Below, in pieces: positions 17,447-26,043 of a stretch of DNA of 64,000 nt (the first letter of the stretch is position 1; each line of letters begins with the position of its first letter). Origin of the DNA: Roseivirga ehrenbergii (GTDB lineage: Bacteria; Bacteroidota; Bacteroidia; Cytophagales; Cyclobacteriaceae); NCBI RefSeq assembly GCF_001593005.1, contig NZ_LQZQ01000050.1, positions 124,001 to 188,000 on the forward strand. Reading direction: 5' to 3'. The position numbers were made by a program, and so were the translations under genes. Under the pieces are notes generated by a model. The model searched no databases. It worked only from the letters and a program-made list of their open reading frames with translations, and was not told the origin of the DNA.

Positions 17447-18353
17447 TCTGTACTTCCTTTATTTTTTGAATTTGGCTCGCAAAGTAAGTTCTTTTTTCAG
17501 GGAATTTCAAGCTTAGTTTTTTATAAATGTCAATAGCCCTGGTATATTTTTTTTGTTTCAGTAATAATTTGGCTAAAGTTTCAGTAACGAACTCGTCTTT
17601 AGACTTCATGTGCTTGGCTGCAAGGTCTTCTTGCGTGTACTCATTCTCTTCGTTAATACCCTTTTTGTTTTCAAAACGAGGTTCATTTTGGATGAATTTT
17701 TCTATCAACTCTACCTGAGACTTGTTGCTTTGTGGTGTTGTCTCGGCTTTGATTGTTTTTGTTTCTTCTTGGCCTTCAAACATCTTTGCCAATCGGAGTT
17801 TACGTTCTTTAATCTCCAATAGGTCTTTTTCCAACTGATTAATCTCTGGATTTTGCTTACCCAATGTTTGAGGAACAATAGGTTCTTCTTGTGGTCCGTC
17901 TTTGTCAGTCTTAGAAATAGCTTCTTTAGTTACCGTTTCTGTCTCCGTTTCAGCTTTTGGGGTAACTATTTCCTTTGAGGTTTCCGGAGTTTCAATTGTC
18001 TTTCCCTGCTTTTTTTTGATTGTGTTCTCTTGGGGGGCTTCAAAGCTTATTTCGCCAAGAATTATTTTCTTTAAATGCGCCCTGTTAGGAGAATAGATGG
18101 CGGCTTTTTTAATGAAAGCATCTGTTTTTGGATGATTTCGGTCTTTAAGTGCCTTGGCAACTATTACGTAGGGTGTTTGAAAAAAAGGATACTTTTTACG
18201 CAGATCATTGAGCGATTTAATGTCCTCATTGGTGACTTGGTGTAGGTTTCCAAGAAGTTGATTAAACCGTTCTCTGTTCACTGGTTTTTGTTTTGGGATG
18301 TCTAAAATAGAATGAAAATTACCATTGGGCAACTGACTGCTGGAAAATTTCAA
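17439..18353 (-). CDS. TPR-like protein of the miaB-secG operon
   Basis: Up to 304 residues, cytoplasmic, no signal. The N-terminal block (NRERFNQLLGNLHQVTNEDI ... KYPFFQTPYVIVAKALKDR) is typical of a Cytophagales family. A charged low-complexity middle (~100-230) follows, and the last ~50 residues form one or two TPR units (LLLKQKKYTRAIDIYKKLSLKFPEK). Start choice is uncertain: the ATG at 18353 overlaps lptE by 35 bases, whereas a GTG at 18281 would begin exactly at NRERF, the usual start of the family, with no overlap (280 residues). I suspect the GTG. Its role is unknown; the position beside lptE and secG suggests envelope-related work. Confidence 0.75.
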   Translation of the reverse strand: MKFSSSQLPNGNFHSILDIPKQKPVNRERFNQLLGNLHQVTNEDIKSLNDLRKKYPFFQTPYVIVAKALKDRNHPKTDAFIKKAAIYSPNRAHLKKIILGEISFEAPQENTIKKKQGKTIETPETSKEIVTPKAETETETVTKEAISKTDKDGPQEEPIVPQTLGKQNPEINQLEKDLLEIKERKLRLAKMFEGQEETKTIKAETTPQSNKSQVELIEKFIQNEPRFENKKGINEENEYTQEDLAAKHMKSKDEFVTETLAKLLLKQKKYTRAIDIYKKLSLKFPEKRTYFASQIQKIKEVQNV

Positions 18354-18852
18354 AAATAATCTCTTTAAAAATCTGACTTACCAATTCTGGCTCGACAGAT
18401 GTTAATGAGGTAGTTTGTGGGTCATAATCAGCATAGAAACTAAAGCTACGTTTAAAGTTATTTTCCTCCTTATTTAGATTCGTGAACGCCACCTCTACAC
18501 CTATCGTCAATCTCATCAAACCTGACCTGTCTGCCACATTTTCGTTTCCAGATGACACAACCGCTTGAGGTGAAATGTTATATCTAGAAATTGCTCCTTC
18601 AAACTGTAAATCGCCCTTTGAAGGTACTAATTCTAATTTAGTATTCCGCTGAAAATAATCCTTCATGTCTTCCGTAAACAGTTGCCCCATATTTGGAAGT
18701 CCTCCGTCCACAGCATCATTAAAGAAATTGGCAATAGATATAGTTTTCGTGGTGTTATAATCTATTGAGGCACCTGTAAAGCCATAGGTACAGCCAAAAA
18801 GCGTGGAAGCCAATAGTGCTATACTCAGTATTAATGATTTACTCAATTTCAT
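18319..18852 (-). CDS. lptE: LptE-family lipoprotein
   Basis: 177 residues with a lipoprotein signal (LILSIALLASTLFGC, Cys21) followed at once by YGFTGASI, the diagnostic opening of Bacteroidota LptE. LptE plugs the LptD barrel in the outer membrane and is needed for lipopolysaccharide export. The rest (TISIANFFNDA, FTEDMKDYFQRNTKLELV, GDLQFEGAI) fits the family well. It overlaps the upstream sigma-54 activator gene by 14 bases. lptD is not nearby. Confidence 0.88.
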   Translation of the reverse strand: MKLSKSLILSIALLASTLFGCTYGFTGASIDYNTTKTISIANFFNDAVDGGLPNMGQLFTEDMKDYFQRNTKLELVPSKGDLQFEGAISRYNISPQAVVSSGNENVADRSGLMRLTIGVEVAFTNLNKEENNFKRSFSFYADYDPQTTSLTSVEPELVSQIFKEIIFEIFQQSVAQW

Positions 18853-20116
18853 ACTGCTTGATTTTACGATACAGGGTACGTTCAGAGATGCCTAAATCTC
18901 TAGCGGCATACTTTCTTTTATTGTTATTCTTTTTCAAGGCTTTAATAATGAGTTCTTGCTCTTTCTTTTCTATGGATAACGATTCGTCTTCCATTTCATG
19001 CGTAATGTCTTCTACTTTATCTTCTTCGTAATCGTAGTCGTCAGCAATAGGCTTAGGCTCTAAGTAATAGCTTTCATTTGTTTGTTTTTCTAGCTGGTCG
19101 CTAAGTAGGGCACTGCTGTCATCATCTATGTTTCTAAATAAACTTGCATGCTCGCTAATCGTCTTTTCACTCAAATCACCAGATTCTAAAATATCGTGAA
19201 CCAACTTTTTAAGCTCTGTCATGTCCTTTTTCATATCGAACAAAACTTTATAGAGCAAATCTCTTTCACTCAAGCTATCCCCTCCTTGTCCGTTATGAGC
19301 TTTATAAAGGGCAGGTAAGCTAGATCTGTTTTGAGGCAAATATTTGACCAAAGTTTCCGCAGAAATCTGTCTTTCCATTTCTAATGCAGAAATCTGTTCT
19401 ACTAAATTTTTGAGCTGACGAATATTACCAGGGAAATTGTAGCGTAAAAGAATGGCTTTGGCATCTTCATCTAGCTTTATAGATTCCACTCTATATTTTT
19501 CCGCAAAGTCAGAAGCAAATTTTCTGAATAACAAATCAACATCATTACCTCTATTTCTTAGCGGAGGAACAGAAATCGGAACAGTGCTTAATCGGTAATA
19601 TAAATCCTCTCTGAATTTACCATTGTCCACCGCATCGAGCAGGTCGACATTAGTAGCGGCTACCACTCGCACATCGGTTTTTTGAACTTTGGATGAACCA
19701 ACTTTGATGAACTCTCCATTTTCTAAAACACGTAGCAAACGCGCTTGGGTAGACATTGGCATCTCTCCAATTTCGTCTAGAAAAATGGTTCCACCATCAG
19801 TTACTTCAAAATAACCCTTTCGGGCATCGTAAGCACCAGTAAATGACCCTTTTTCATGGCCAAACAGTTCAGAATCGATTGTGCCTTCAGGAATTGCTCC
19901 GCAGTTGATAGCGATAAACTTACCGTGCTTTCTTGGGCTCAGCTGATGGATAATTTTTGAAAAGGATTCTTTACCACTACCGCTTTCACCAGTAATCAAT
20001 ACGGTCATGTCGGTAGGAGCAACTTGTGCCGCTACCTGAATGGCGTGGTTTAACTGAGGGCTATTGCCAATAATACCAAACCGTTGTTTTATGCTTAATA
20101 TTTCGTTGCTATTCAA
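18839..20116 (-). CDS. sigma-54-interacting transcriptional activator without receiver domain
   Basis: 425 residues. The AAA+ domain starts almost at the N-terminus (IIGNSPQLNHAI, residues ~15-25), with Walker A GESGSGKES, the sigma-54 contact loop as GSFTGA (a conservative variant of GAFTGA), Walker B GGTIFLDEIGE and the R-finger region YYRLSTVPI. A coiled or charged linker (~270-370) leads to a Fis-type helix-turn-helix at the C-terminus (KRKYAARDLGISERTLYRKIKQYEIE, split here for reading). There is no receiver, GAF or PAS module, so activity must be controlled by level or a partner protein. It sits between miaB (17 bases upstream) and lptE, a gene order I recall as conserved in Bacteroidota. 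Confidence 0.88.
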   Translation of the reverse strand: MNSNEILSIKQRFGIIGNSPQLNHAIQVAAQVAPTDMTVLITGESGSGKESFSKIIHQLSPRKHGKFIAINCGAIPEGTIDSELFGHEKGSFTGAYDARKGYFEVTDGGTIFLDEIGEMPMSTQARLLRVLENGEFIKVGSSKVQKTDVRVVAATNVDLLDAVDNGKFREDLYYRLSTVPISVPPLRNRGNDVDLLFRKFASDFAEKYRVESIKLDEDAKAILLRYNFPGNIRQLKNLVEQISALEMERQISAETLVKYLPQNRSSLPALYKAHNGQGGDSLSERDLLYKVLFDMKKDMTELKKLVHDILESGDLSEKTISEHASLFRNIDDDSSALLSDQLEKQTNESYYLEPKPIADDYDYEEDKVEDITHEMEDESLSIEKKEQELIIKALKKNNNKRKYAARDLGISERTLYRKIKQYEIE

Positions 20117-20133
20117 GGTATTAGGATTGCGGG

Positions 20134-21603
20134 TTAATCAACAGGGTTTCCTAGAAGCGTGGCTGTGGTACAGTCGTCCACAAAAACATTCACATAATCT
20201 CCTTTTTTGAAGTTCTTTTTAGGGAAAATCACCACTTTGTTTGCAGAGTTTCTTCCGCTTAAGTGTTCTTCCGAACGTTTCGATGTGCCTTCTACTAGTA
20301 CTTTATGTACTTTGTTCAGGTCTAGTTTGTTTCGTTCGAACGAATATTGTCGCTGCTTATCAATAATTTCCTGAAGTCTCCTCTTTTTCACTTCCAATGG
20401 AACATCATCATTTAATTTTTTAGCTGCTAAAGTTCCGGGTCTTTCCGAATAGAAAAACATGTAGGAGAAATCGAACTTTACATAATCCATTAAGCTAAGC
20501 GTATCTTGGTGCTCTTCTTCTGTTTCTGAACAAAAGCCAGCAATCATGTCGGAAGAAATGCCACATTCTTCGCCCAAAATTTCTCTGATGGCGTCAACTC
20601 TATTAATGTACCATTCGCGCGTATAAGTTCTGTTCATCAATTCCAATACTCGGCTGTTTCCGCTCTGTGCAGGTAAATGGATGTACTTACAAATGTTCTC
20701 ATACTTTTTCATGGTATGGAGCACCTCGTTGGTAATGTCTTTTGGATGCGAAGTAGAAAAACGAACCCTAAGGTCGGGAGATACTTGGGCTACCATTTCA
20801 ATCAGGTTTGCAAAATTGATAATGGTTTCGGCTTCACCTTGCTTTTCTTTTTTCTCTAACCAAGCCTTATTATTCTCTTCAGGAGACCACTTGTAGCTGT
20901 CTACGTTTTGGCCTAGAAGTGTCACTTCTCTGTATCCTTGATCGAAAAGGTCTTGTGCTTCACGAACAATTGAATGTGGGTCTCTACTTCTTTCTCGACC
21001 TCTGGTAAACGGCACCACGCAGAAAGAACACATGTTGTCGCAACCTCTCATGATAGAGATAAATGCATTGACTCCGTTAGAATTTAACCGAACAGGAGAG
21101 ATGTCGGCATAGGTTTCTTCTCTAGAAAGTAGTGTGTTGATGGCTTTTAAGCCTTCCTCTGCCGAACCCACTAAACTTGGTAAATCGCGGTAGGCATCTG
21201 GACCTACCACTACATCTACCAATTTCTCTTCTTCCAGAAGTTTATCTTTTAGCCTTTCAGCCATGCAGCCCAAAACTCCAATGGTGAGTTCTGGCTTTCT
21301 TTTCTTTATTTTATTGAAGTCAGATAAGCGCTTTCTAACCGTTTGTTCGGCCTTTTCCCTAATGGAACAGGTGTTCAGAAAGATAACATCGGCTTGTTCA
21401 AACTCCGAGGTGGTATCATATCCATTGTCTTTCATAATGGAGCTTACAATTTCGCTATCAGCAAAATTCATTTGGCATCCATAACTTTCAATGTAGAGTT
21501 TCTTTGCTTTACCAGTATTCTCTTCTTTTGAAGTGATTACCGTGTCTGTCGCCTCCCGACTATTTCTATCTAGAATGTCTATGTCCTGAATAATGTTATC
21601 CAT
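20134..21603 (-). CDS. miaB: tRNA-2-methylthio-N6-dimethylallyladenosine synthase MiaB
   Basis: 489 residues. MiaB is a radical-SAM methylthiotransferase that adds a 2-methylthio group to i6A37 of tRNA. The N-terminal UPF0004 domain has its three cluster cysteines in [20 protein letters not shown] and [10 protein letters not shown]. The radical-SAM cluster is CxxxCxxC in [10 protein letters not shown] with [12 protein letters not shown] behind it, and a C-terminal TRAM domain begins at about 420 ([18 protein letters not shown]). It is the first gene of the operon running through secG, with a candidate promoter 33 bases upstream. Confidence 0.95.
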   Translation of the reverse strand: MDNIIQDIDILDRNSREATDTVITSKEENTGKAKKLYIESYGCQMNFADSEIVSSIMKDNGYDTTSEFEQADVIFLNTCSIREKAEQTVRKRLSDFNKIKKRKPELTIGVLGCMAERLKDKLLEEEKLVDVVVGPDAYRDLPSLVGSAEEGLKAINTLLSREETYADISPVRLNSNGVNAFISIMRGCDNMCSFCVVPFTRGRERSRDPHSIVREAQDLFDQGYREVTLLGQNVDSYKWSPEENNKAWLEKKEKQGEAETIINFANLIEMVAQVSPDLRVRFSTSHPKDITNEVLHTMKKYENICKYIHLPAQSGNSRVLELMNRTYTREWYINRVDAIREILGEECGISSDMIAGFCSETEEEHQDTLSLMDYVKFDFSYMFFYSERPGTLAAKKLNDDVPLEVKKRRLQEIIDKQRQYSFERNKLDLNKVHKVLVEGTSKRSEEHLSGRNSANKVVIFPKKNFKKGDYVNVFVDDCTTATLLGNPVD

Positions 21604-21636
21604 TTACTTCTATCTCTATTCTACAAAATTGAACCG

Positions 21637-21644
21637 CAAATATA
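21637..21644 (-). promoter_or_regulatory. candidate -7 element of the miaB operon promoter
   Basis: On the minus strand TATATTTG fits TANNTTTG and lies 33 bases upstream of the miaB ATG. The upstream TTG-like element is 22 bases away, a little wide, so the match is only partial. Confidence 0.4.
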
Positions 21645-21760
21645 AGTGATTTGACCGAAGAAGCGCCAATATGGCAGAGAAGTGTTGGGTTAATGTATTT
21701 AGGTATTGAAGGGTTGACGTGTTGATGTTTCTAAGATGAAATCAATCTGTTTTCTGAGTT

Positions 21761-22207
21761 TTAGATTTCGTCATAGCGTTTGATTAAGTGGTCGTAAGCA
21801 GAGTTTAAATCTAGGTGAAAATCGCTTTCTGCATGTTTAAAATCTATTTGTATTAAAGAAGAAAGGCCAAATCTGTTTTTATCTGATAAAACGAAGGATG
21901 TGATAAAACCTTTATCAGGATAGATAACAACATCTTGAAAAATTTGAAAGAGGTTAATGATTCTGTCTCCATAACTATATTCCAATTCTCGCATGTCAAT
22001 CAGAATGGCTAAGGGTTGAAATGAGAGAAGCGCTAATCCTATTTTTTGATACAGAAACTTGCCGTAATCTTCTCCTTGAGATCCGTGGCTACACTTGCCT
22101 TTTATTTCTACCCAAAGAATGCTTTCTTCCTTGTGGTCGTAAATGTCGCATGTAATTTCAGTACATGGAAGAATGGAAAGGTCTTGATGTATGAAGTTGT
22201 TTTTCAT
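21761..22207 (-). CDS. hypothetical protein, 148 aa
   Basis: No family recognised. The protein is cytoplasmic by composition, without signal or membrane segment. The middle (ALLSFQPLAILIDMRELEYSYGDRIINLFQIF) has the alternating beta-strand/helix feel of a STAS or SpoIIAA-like fold, which often binds regulators, but this is a weak impression. The end (LNSAYDHLIKRYDEI) looks like an amphipathic helix. It is isolated between the miaB operon and the divergent proC operon. Confidence 0.55.
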   Translation of the reverse strand: MKNNFIHQDLSILPCTEITCDIYDHKEESILWVEIKGKCSHGSQGEDYGKFLYQKIGLALLSFQPLAILIDMRELEYSYGDRIINLFQIFQDVVIYPDKGFITSFVLSDKNRFGLSSLIQIDFKHAESDFHLDLNSAYDHLIKRYDEI

Positions 22208-22475
22208 TAGTAATGAGGTATCATTTTCAAGATAGGAGGTTTTTTAAATTATTCGGAACATTAAGCAACTACAGTTGTTGGTAAGGTATAATGAGCTACG
22301 CAAAACATATTCAATGCCCTAGAAAAATCATTTTTTCTAACCTTCAGGCCCTTCCTGTGGTCTTCTGCGTGTTCGTTAATTAATTCACTGAAATCTATTT
22401 AGTTGTCGCTCCCAAGGTATTCACCTGGGGCATATTGCTATATGCAATCTTTAAATTCATTTAATAAACACAATC
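22208..22475. other. leader region of the proCBA operon
   Basis: 268 bases without a credible gene. An imperfect hairpin around CCCAAGGT / ACCTGGG and a perfect one GCATAT / ATATGC (22430-22445) lie just ahead of proC. There is a 30-codon frame at about 22291-22383, but with only two proline codons it is not a convincing attenuator peptide. Confidence 0.4.
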
Positions 22476-23303
22476 ATGAAAGTGCTAGTAATTGGTGCAG
22501 GAAATATGGGGTTGACCTATACTTCTTCCATCGCAAAATCAGGTTATTTAAAGAAGGAAGACCTGATCATCTTCGACAAATCTCTTGAGTTGAGAGAAAC
22601 CTTAAAAAAATCTACAGAGAATTATGAGGTCTACGATACCCTAGAGGACTGTTTGCCTATTGCGGATATTATTTTTCTAGCTGTAAAACCTTACCATAAC
22701 GATGAGCTCATGCAAGAAATGAGGGCTATGATGAACGATCAACAGTTGGTGATTTCAATTATGGCTGGCGTTACTATTGAAACCATTCAAAACGGTTTGG
22801 GAATTAAAAAAGTAGTACGGGCCATGCCTAATTTACCGGCTCAGGTGGGTAAGGGAATGACATCCTATTTGGCTGCCCCTGAAATATCTCGTATTGAACT
22901 TTGGATGGTAGAGGACTTGCTCAATACTACTGGTAAATCGGTAAGGGTTGATTCACAAATGTTTATCGATGCCTCTACAGGTATATCTGGTTCGGGGCCT
23001 GCTTATGTTTTCTATTTTATGGAATCAATGATGGAAGCTGCTAAAAGCATGGGCTTTTCAGACAACGATTCAAAAGTACTAGTGAGCGCCACGTTTGAAG
23101 GCGCAATCGAGCTCTTCAACAAAAATAAACTTTCGCCAGATAGTTGGATGAAAAGGGTGAGCTCAAAAGGAGGCACTACACAGGCTGCTCTCGATTCTTT
23201 AATAGATAATAATGTGCAGCAGCTAATTCACGATGCCGCTTATGCCGCTTTTAACAGGGCCGTAGAACTGGGGAAAGAATCAACCGAATTACAAGAAAAA
23301 TAG
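22476..23303 (+). CDS. proC: pyrroline-5-carboxylate reductase
   Basis: 275 residues. ProC reduces pyrroline-5-carboxylate to proline. The Rossmann motif is VIGAGNMG at the N-terminus; the C-terminal dimerisation domain has the family signature beginning SGSGPAYVFYFMESMMEAA and VSSKGGTTQAALDSL. It is the first gene of a proline biosynthesis operon (proC-proB-proA), two bases before proB. A 268-base structured leader precedes it, with an inverted repeat GCATAT-tgct-ATATGC at 22430-22445. Confidence 0.95.
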   Translation: MKVLVIGAGNMGLTYTSSIAKSGYLKKEDLIIFDKSLELRETLKKSTENYEVYDTLEDCLPIADIIFLAVKPYHNDELMQEMRAMMNDQQLVISIMAGVTIETIQNGLGIKKVVRAMPNLPAQVGKGMTSYLAAPEISRIELWMVEDLLNTTGKSVRVDSQMFIDASTGISGSGPAYVFYFMESMMEAAKSMGFSDNDSKVLVSATFEGAIELFNKNKLSPDSWMKRVSSKGGTTQAALDSLIDNNVQQLIHDAAYAAFNRAVELGKESTELQEK

Positions 23304-23305
23304 TC

Positions 23306-24085
23306 GTGGTAAAATCAACTAAGAAAAGAGTAGTAATTAAAGTAGGTACTAACGTATTAACGAATAAAGACAACCGCATTGTAAGGCCTGTAATTCAAGG
23401 AATTGTAAGGCAAATTGCTGAACTCTACGAAAGAGATATCCTTTCGGTATTGATATCATCAGGATCTGTAATTGCAGGTAAGGAAGTGCTTGGCCATTCT
23501 GAAATTGAAGATAAAGCCATCAGAAGGCAGGTTTTTTCATCAGTAGGCCAACCGCGTATGATGAGAACCTATTATGAAACATTTCATGATTATGGAATGA
23601 AGTGCGCTCAAGTATTGGCTACTAAAAGGGATTTCAATCCTGGCGTTTGGCGCGAAAATATGATCAATTGTTACGAAGGGTTGATGTCGGAAGGCATCAT
23701 TCCCATTGCGAATGAAGATGATGCTACATCTTTATCGCACACTATGTTTACCGATAATGATGAAATGGCAAGTTTGGTGGCTGAATTGATCAATGCTGAT
23801 ATGCTCATTCTTCTGACCGATACGCATGGTCTATATAATGGTCATCCAAATCATAGTGATACTTCAATTATCAGAGAAGTAAATGGCCAGCAGAATCTAG
23901 AAAAATACATACAGAAAAGCGAAAAAGGCGAAGCCGAAGGTAGAGGAGGAATGGGCTCTAAACTGAAGATTGCTCAGGGAGCAGCAGCAAAGAACATTAC
24001 TGCATATATAGCTAATGGCAAACAAGACAATGTGATTTTAGACATTATTGATGGAAAAACGGTAGGTACCAAATTCACAGCATAA
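23306..24085 (+). CDS. proB: glutamate 5-kinase, PUA domain absent
   Basis: 259 residues, start GTG two bases after the proC stop. The amino-acid kinase domain is complete: VVIKVGTNVLT at the start, LISSGSVIAGKEVLG, PIANEDDATS, FTDNDEMASLVAELINADMLILLTD and GRGGMGSKLKIAQGAA. ProB phosphorylates glutamate, the first step of proline synthesis. The ~100-residue C-terminal PUA domain of E. coli-type ProB is missing; short versions exist in several phyla. The frame ends cleanly and proA follows after nine bases, so this is not a truncation by mutation. Confidence 0.93.
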   Translation: MVKSTKKRVVIKVGTNVLTNKDNRIVRPVIQGIVRQIAELYERDILSVLISSGSVIAGKEVLGHSEIEDKAIRRQVFSSVGQPRMMRTYYETFHDYGMKCAQVLATKRDFNPGVWRENMINCYEGLMSEGIIPIANEDDATSLSHTMFTDNDEMASLVAELINADMLILLTDTHGLYNGHPNHSDTSIIREVNGQQNLEKYIQKSEKGEAEGRGGMGSKLKIAQGAAAKNITAYIANGKQDNVILDIIDGKTVGTKFTA

Positions 24086-24094
24086 AAAGTAAAA

Positions 24095-25294
24095 ATGGAA
24101 TTATTAAAGACAGATAAGAAGAATAAAGTATTAGCATCATTTATAAAAATTTTAGGGCTGAATAGAGCCCGAATCATTGCCGCAAATCAGTTGGATTTGG
24201 CTGCTTTTGATCAGTCTGACCGTGCCATGTACGATAGACTTGTGGTCGACAATACAAAGATCGACAGTATGGTGAAGGCCGTTAAAGAAGTAATGGAAAA
24301 GGATGATCCCGTAGGGCAAACCAAATCTACTTTCAAAAGAGAGGATGGACTGGAGATTATTAACAAAACTGCACCATTCGGTACCATCATGATGATTTAC
24401 GAATCACGACCAGATGTAACAGTGGAAGCAGCGGTTTTGGCTTTTAAAGCCAATAATAGAATTCTTTTAAAAGGAGGGAAGGAAGCCATTCACTCCAATC
24501 AAATACTCATTGATTGCTGGCATCAGGCTTTACATCTGAATGGCCTAGATACGAATTGGGTGCAGCTACTCAAAATGTCGAGGACTGAGACGCAAGCGTT
24601 CTTGAAAAATCCAGATCAGAAAATTGATTTGATTGTTCCAAGAGGAGGTGAACGTTTGATTGCTTTTGTGAAGGAACACGCTACTTGCCCTGTTTTGGTA
24701 AGCGGAAGAGGAAACAACTTCATTTATGTAGATCATAAAGCAGATTGGAATCAAGCATTGAAAGTGATTTTAAATGCTAAAACCGATAAGATTTCAGCTT
24801 GTAACGCCCTCGATAAAATTTTGCTCGATAAGCGTTTGCCAGATTTAGAGAATAAACTGATTCAGCTACAAAAGGCTTTACACGAATTTGAGGTAGAGCT
24901 TGTGGTAGATCAAGAAGTGAAGAAGGTTTTGCCAGAAGAGCAAACCATAGAAAATGAAGAAATTTGGTTTGAAGAGTTTTTGACACTCAAGGCATGCGTA
25001 GCCCTTGTAGGTGACGAAAAGGAAGCCATCCAGAAGATTAATAAATATTCTGGTGGCCACTCTTCAGCCATTATAACAACCGATAAAGTGCTTGCACAGA
25101 GCTTTATGGAACAGGTGGATAGTGGAGCAGTATATCACAATGCTTCTACCCGTTTTACCGATGGAGGTCAAATGGGAATTGGTGGCGAATTGGCCATCAG
25201 TACAGATAAGCTGCATCACCGTGGTCCATTGGGGCTAGAACAATTGGTGACCAATAAATATTATTTCTTCGGAAATGGTCAGGTAAGAGTATAA
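24095..25294 (+). CDS. proA: glutamate-5-semialdehyde dehydrogenase (gamma-glutamyl phosphate reductase)
   Basis: 399 residues, slightly shorter than the ~415 of E. coli. ProA reduces glutamyl phosphate to the semialdehyde. Visible blocks are APFGTIMMIYESRPDVT, ILLKGGKEAIHSN, VPRGGERLIAFV, the catalytic Cys in KISACNALDKILL, and SGAVYHNASTRFTDGGQMGIGGELAIST near the end. Last gene of the operon, closed by a strong terminator. Confidence 0.95.
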   Translation: MELLKTDKKNKVLASFIKILGLNRARIIAANQLDLAAFDQSDRAMYDRLVVDNTKIDSMVKAVKEVMEKDDPVGQTKSTFKREDGLEIINKTAPFGTIMMIYESRPDVTVEAAVLAFKANNRILLKGGKEAIHSNQILIDCWHQALHLNGLDTNWVQLLKMSRTETQAFLKNPDQKIDLIVPRGGERLIAFVKEHATCPVLVSGRGNNFIYVDHKADWNQALKVILNAKTDKISACNALDKILLDKRLPDLENKLIQLQKALHEFEVELVVDQEVKKVLPEEQTIENEEIWFEEFLTLKACVALVGDEKEAIQKINKYSGGHSSAIITTDKVLAQSFMEQVDSGAVYHNASTRFTDGGQMGIGGELAISTDKLHHRGPLGLEQLVTNKYYFFGNGQVRV

Positions 25295-25312
25295 ACCGAA
25301 CTGATGATTTTT

Positions 25313-25366
25313 GGGCCTGTGGACTGTAAGTATTAACTATTTACAGTCTACAGGCCCTGTTTTTTG
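25313..25366 (+). terminator. strong intrinsic terminator of proCBA, overlapping the neighbouring gene
   Basis: A long stem GGGCCTGTGGACTGTAAG-like / TTTACAGTCTACAGGCCC (about 17 bp with one or two mismatches) with an eleven-base loop and TGTTTTTTG behind it. The T run favours the plus direction only. The right arm lies inside the last codons of the convergent lipoprotein gene (stop at 25337). Confidence 0.85.
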
Positions 25367-26035
25367 ATCCTGGTTTTTCAGCAAACTTACTTCGATTAAA
25401 GAAGATGGACCTGTGCCTAACCAAGCATGAACTTCTCTGGTAATTCCTCCAATATGATCTTTAGAAGAAGGCCCCGTTTCATAGCCTGCAATCACCACTA
25501 TACTTTTGTTATTCGCCTTAAGTAGGAACTTGGTGCCCCTTTTCGGTTTTGATTCACTCGACCACATCATGCACATGAACCACATTTCATCCTCTGGCGA
25601 TAACTCACTTCGCTGTACTTCACCCACAGAACCTTGTCCAAAATGCCCGCCTTCTTCAGGTGTCCATTCTTTATTCCATTTTCTAGAATACAATTGCTCA
25701 AAAGTAATTTTTGGGTCGAAGGATTGATAGAGAAGAAAGCCACGCTGAAGGTGCTGCTGTATGTTGTCTGTTATGGTTTTGGGCCAAGGCGCTTGGCTAT
25801 CGAACTTATCTGAATTCGTGACATAATGGTTTTCTTCCACAAACTTTCCGTTTGTCGGTAAGTTGATCGTTCTCTGCCAAGGAGCGTTTCCATAAGGCAT
25901 ATTATGCTTGATTTCTATTGGGCTTGTCTCACAAAATGAGGTAGGTAATTGTGTCTCTAGAACCGACTTATTCACCGTTAGTTGGGTGCAACTACAAACC
26001 AAAAACAGAAGTGCTAAAAACAGGAGTGATTTCAT
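25337..26035 (-). CDS. hypothetical lipoprotein downstream of the molybdoenzyme genes
   Basis: 232 residues with a lipoprotein signal (SLLFLALLFLVCSC, lipidation at Cys16). No family recognised. The mature part has a Trp-rich middle (FEQLYSRKWNKEWTPEEGGHFGQG) and a conserved-looking end (VVIAGYETGPSSKDHIGGITREVHAWLG). It begins nine bases after the stop of the large molybdopterin subunit, so the three genes are very likely one transcript and the lipoprotein may serve the oxidoreductase in the envelope (inference). Its last codons double as part of the proCBA terminator. Confidence 0.65.
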   Translation of the reverse strand: MKSLLFLALLFLVCSCTQLTVNKSVLETQLPTSFCETSPIEIKHNMPYGNAPWQRTINLPTNGKFVEENHYVTNSDKFDSQAPWPKTITDNIQQHLQRGFLLYQSFDPKITFEQLYSRKWNKEWTPEEGGHFGQGSVGEVQRSELSPEDEMWFMCMMWSSESKPKRGTKFLLKANNKSIVVIAGYETGPSSKDHIGGITREVHAWLGTGPSSLIEVSLLKNQDQKTGPVDCK

Positions 26036-26043
26036 GGAATGGT

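Noticed and set aside
22291-22383. Proline attenuator leader peptide
   Set aside because: The 30-codon frame has only two proline codons, no clustered run and no matching terminator/antiterminator pair.
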